From NCBI GenBank assembly GCA_001795115.1, contig MGNI01000109.1, positions 2,317 through 8,266 on the forward strand: a DNA stretch of 5,950 bases, read 5' to 3'. The notes under the pieces are model-generated. The model saw only the letters and a program-made list of their open reading frames with translations. It had not been told where the DNA came from and did no database searches. This DNA comes from Chloroflexi bacterium RBG_16_48_8 (lineage in GTDB: Bacteria > Chloroflexota > Anaerolineae > Anaerolineales > E44-bin32). Made by a program: the position numbers and the translations under genes. Below are positions 5,950 to 5,950 of the stretch, one piece after another (the stretch's first letter is position 1; each line of letters opens with the position of its first letter).

Positions 5950-5950
5950 C

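Noticed and set aside
1..5950. CRISPR arrays, tRNA or rRNA genes, transposases or phage genes
   Set aside because: No regularly spaced repeats, cloverleaf-like sequence or recognisable mobile-element protein was seen on either strand.

Overview
This 5.95 kb bacterial window has two opposed gene blocks that converge near position 3200. The plus-strand block (1-3155) concerns membrane respiration. It holds the 3' part of a UbiA-family prenyltransferase gene, a complete cydA (cytochrome bd quinol oxidase subunit I), sdhC (succinate dehydrogenase cytochrome b subunit), and an sdhD-like anchor gene broken by an in-frame TGA. The minus-strand block (5950-3251) holds, in transcription order, the 3' part of a DRG/Obg-like GTPase gene with a TGS domain, a putative HExxH zinc metallopeptidase of the peptidase-MA type, an ArsR-family repressor, and the arsenite methyltransferase arsM.

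Base composition is balanced by eye. The UbiA variant, the split two-histidine SdhC/SdhD type and the bacterial DRG-like TGS GTPase together suggest Chloroflexota (Anaerolineae-like). This is inference from protein style, not a database match. TGA terminates cydA, arsM, the peptidase gene and the GTPase gene, so the genetic code appears standard.

The UbiA-type enzyme would prenylate a quinone or related lipid precursor. CydA would oxidise quinol, and SdhC/SdhD would anchor succinate dehydrogenase and exchange electrons with the same quinone pool. The usual partners are absent: no cydB beside cydA, and no sdhA or sdhB beside sdhCD. The respiratory block ends at a perfect 20-bp palindrome, after which the arsenic genes read towards it. 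arsR and arsM form a compact arsenic-responsive methylation unit behind a consensus-like sigma70 promoter whose -35 element lies in the last codons of the peptidase gene. No arsenite efflux pump or arsenate reductase gene is present in the window.

I found no convincing new multi-gene system. The points most worth a second look are the TGA in sdhD at a position where the family normally has Trp, the orphan arrangement of cydA and sdhCD, the loss of the Q-loop lysine in an otherwise canonical CydA, a possible 21-residue Trp-rich ORF between cydA and sdhC, and the cysteine clusters of ArsR and ArsM.
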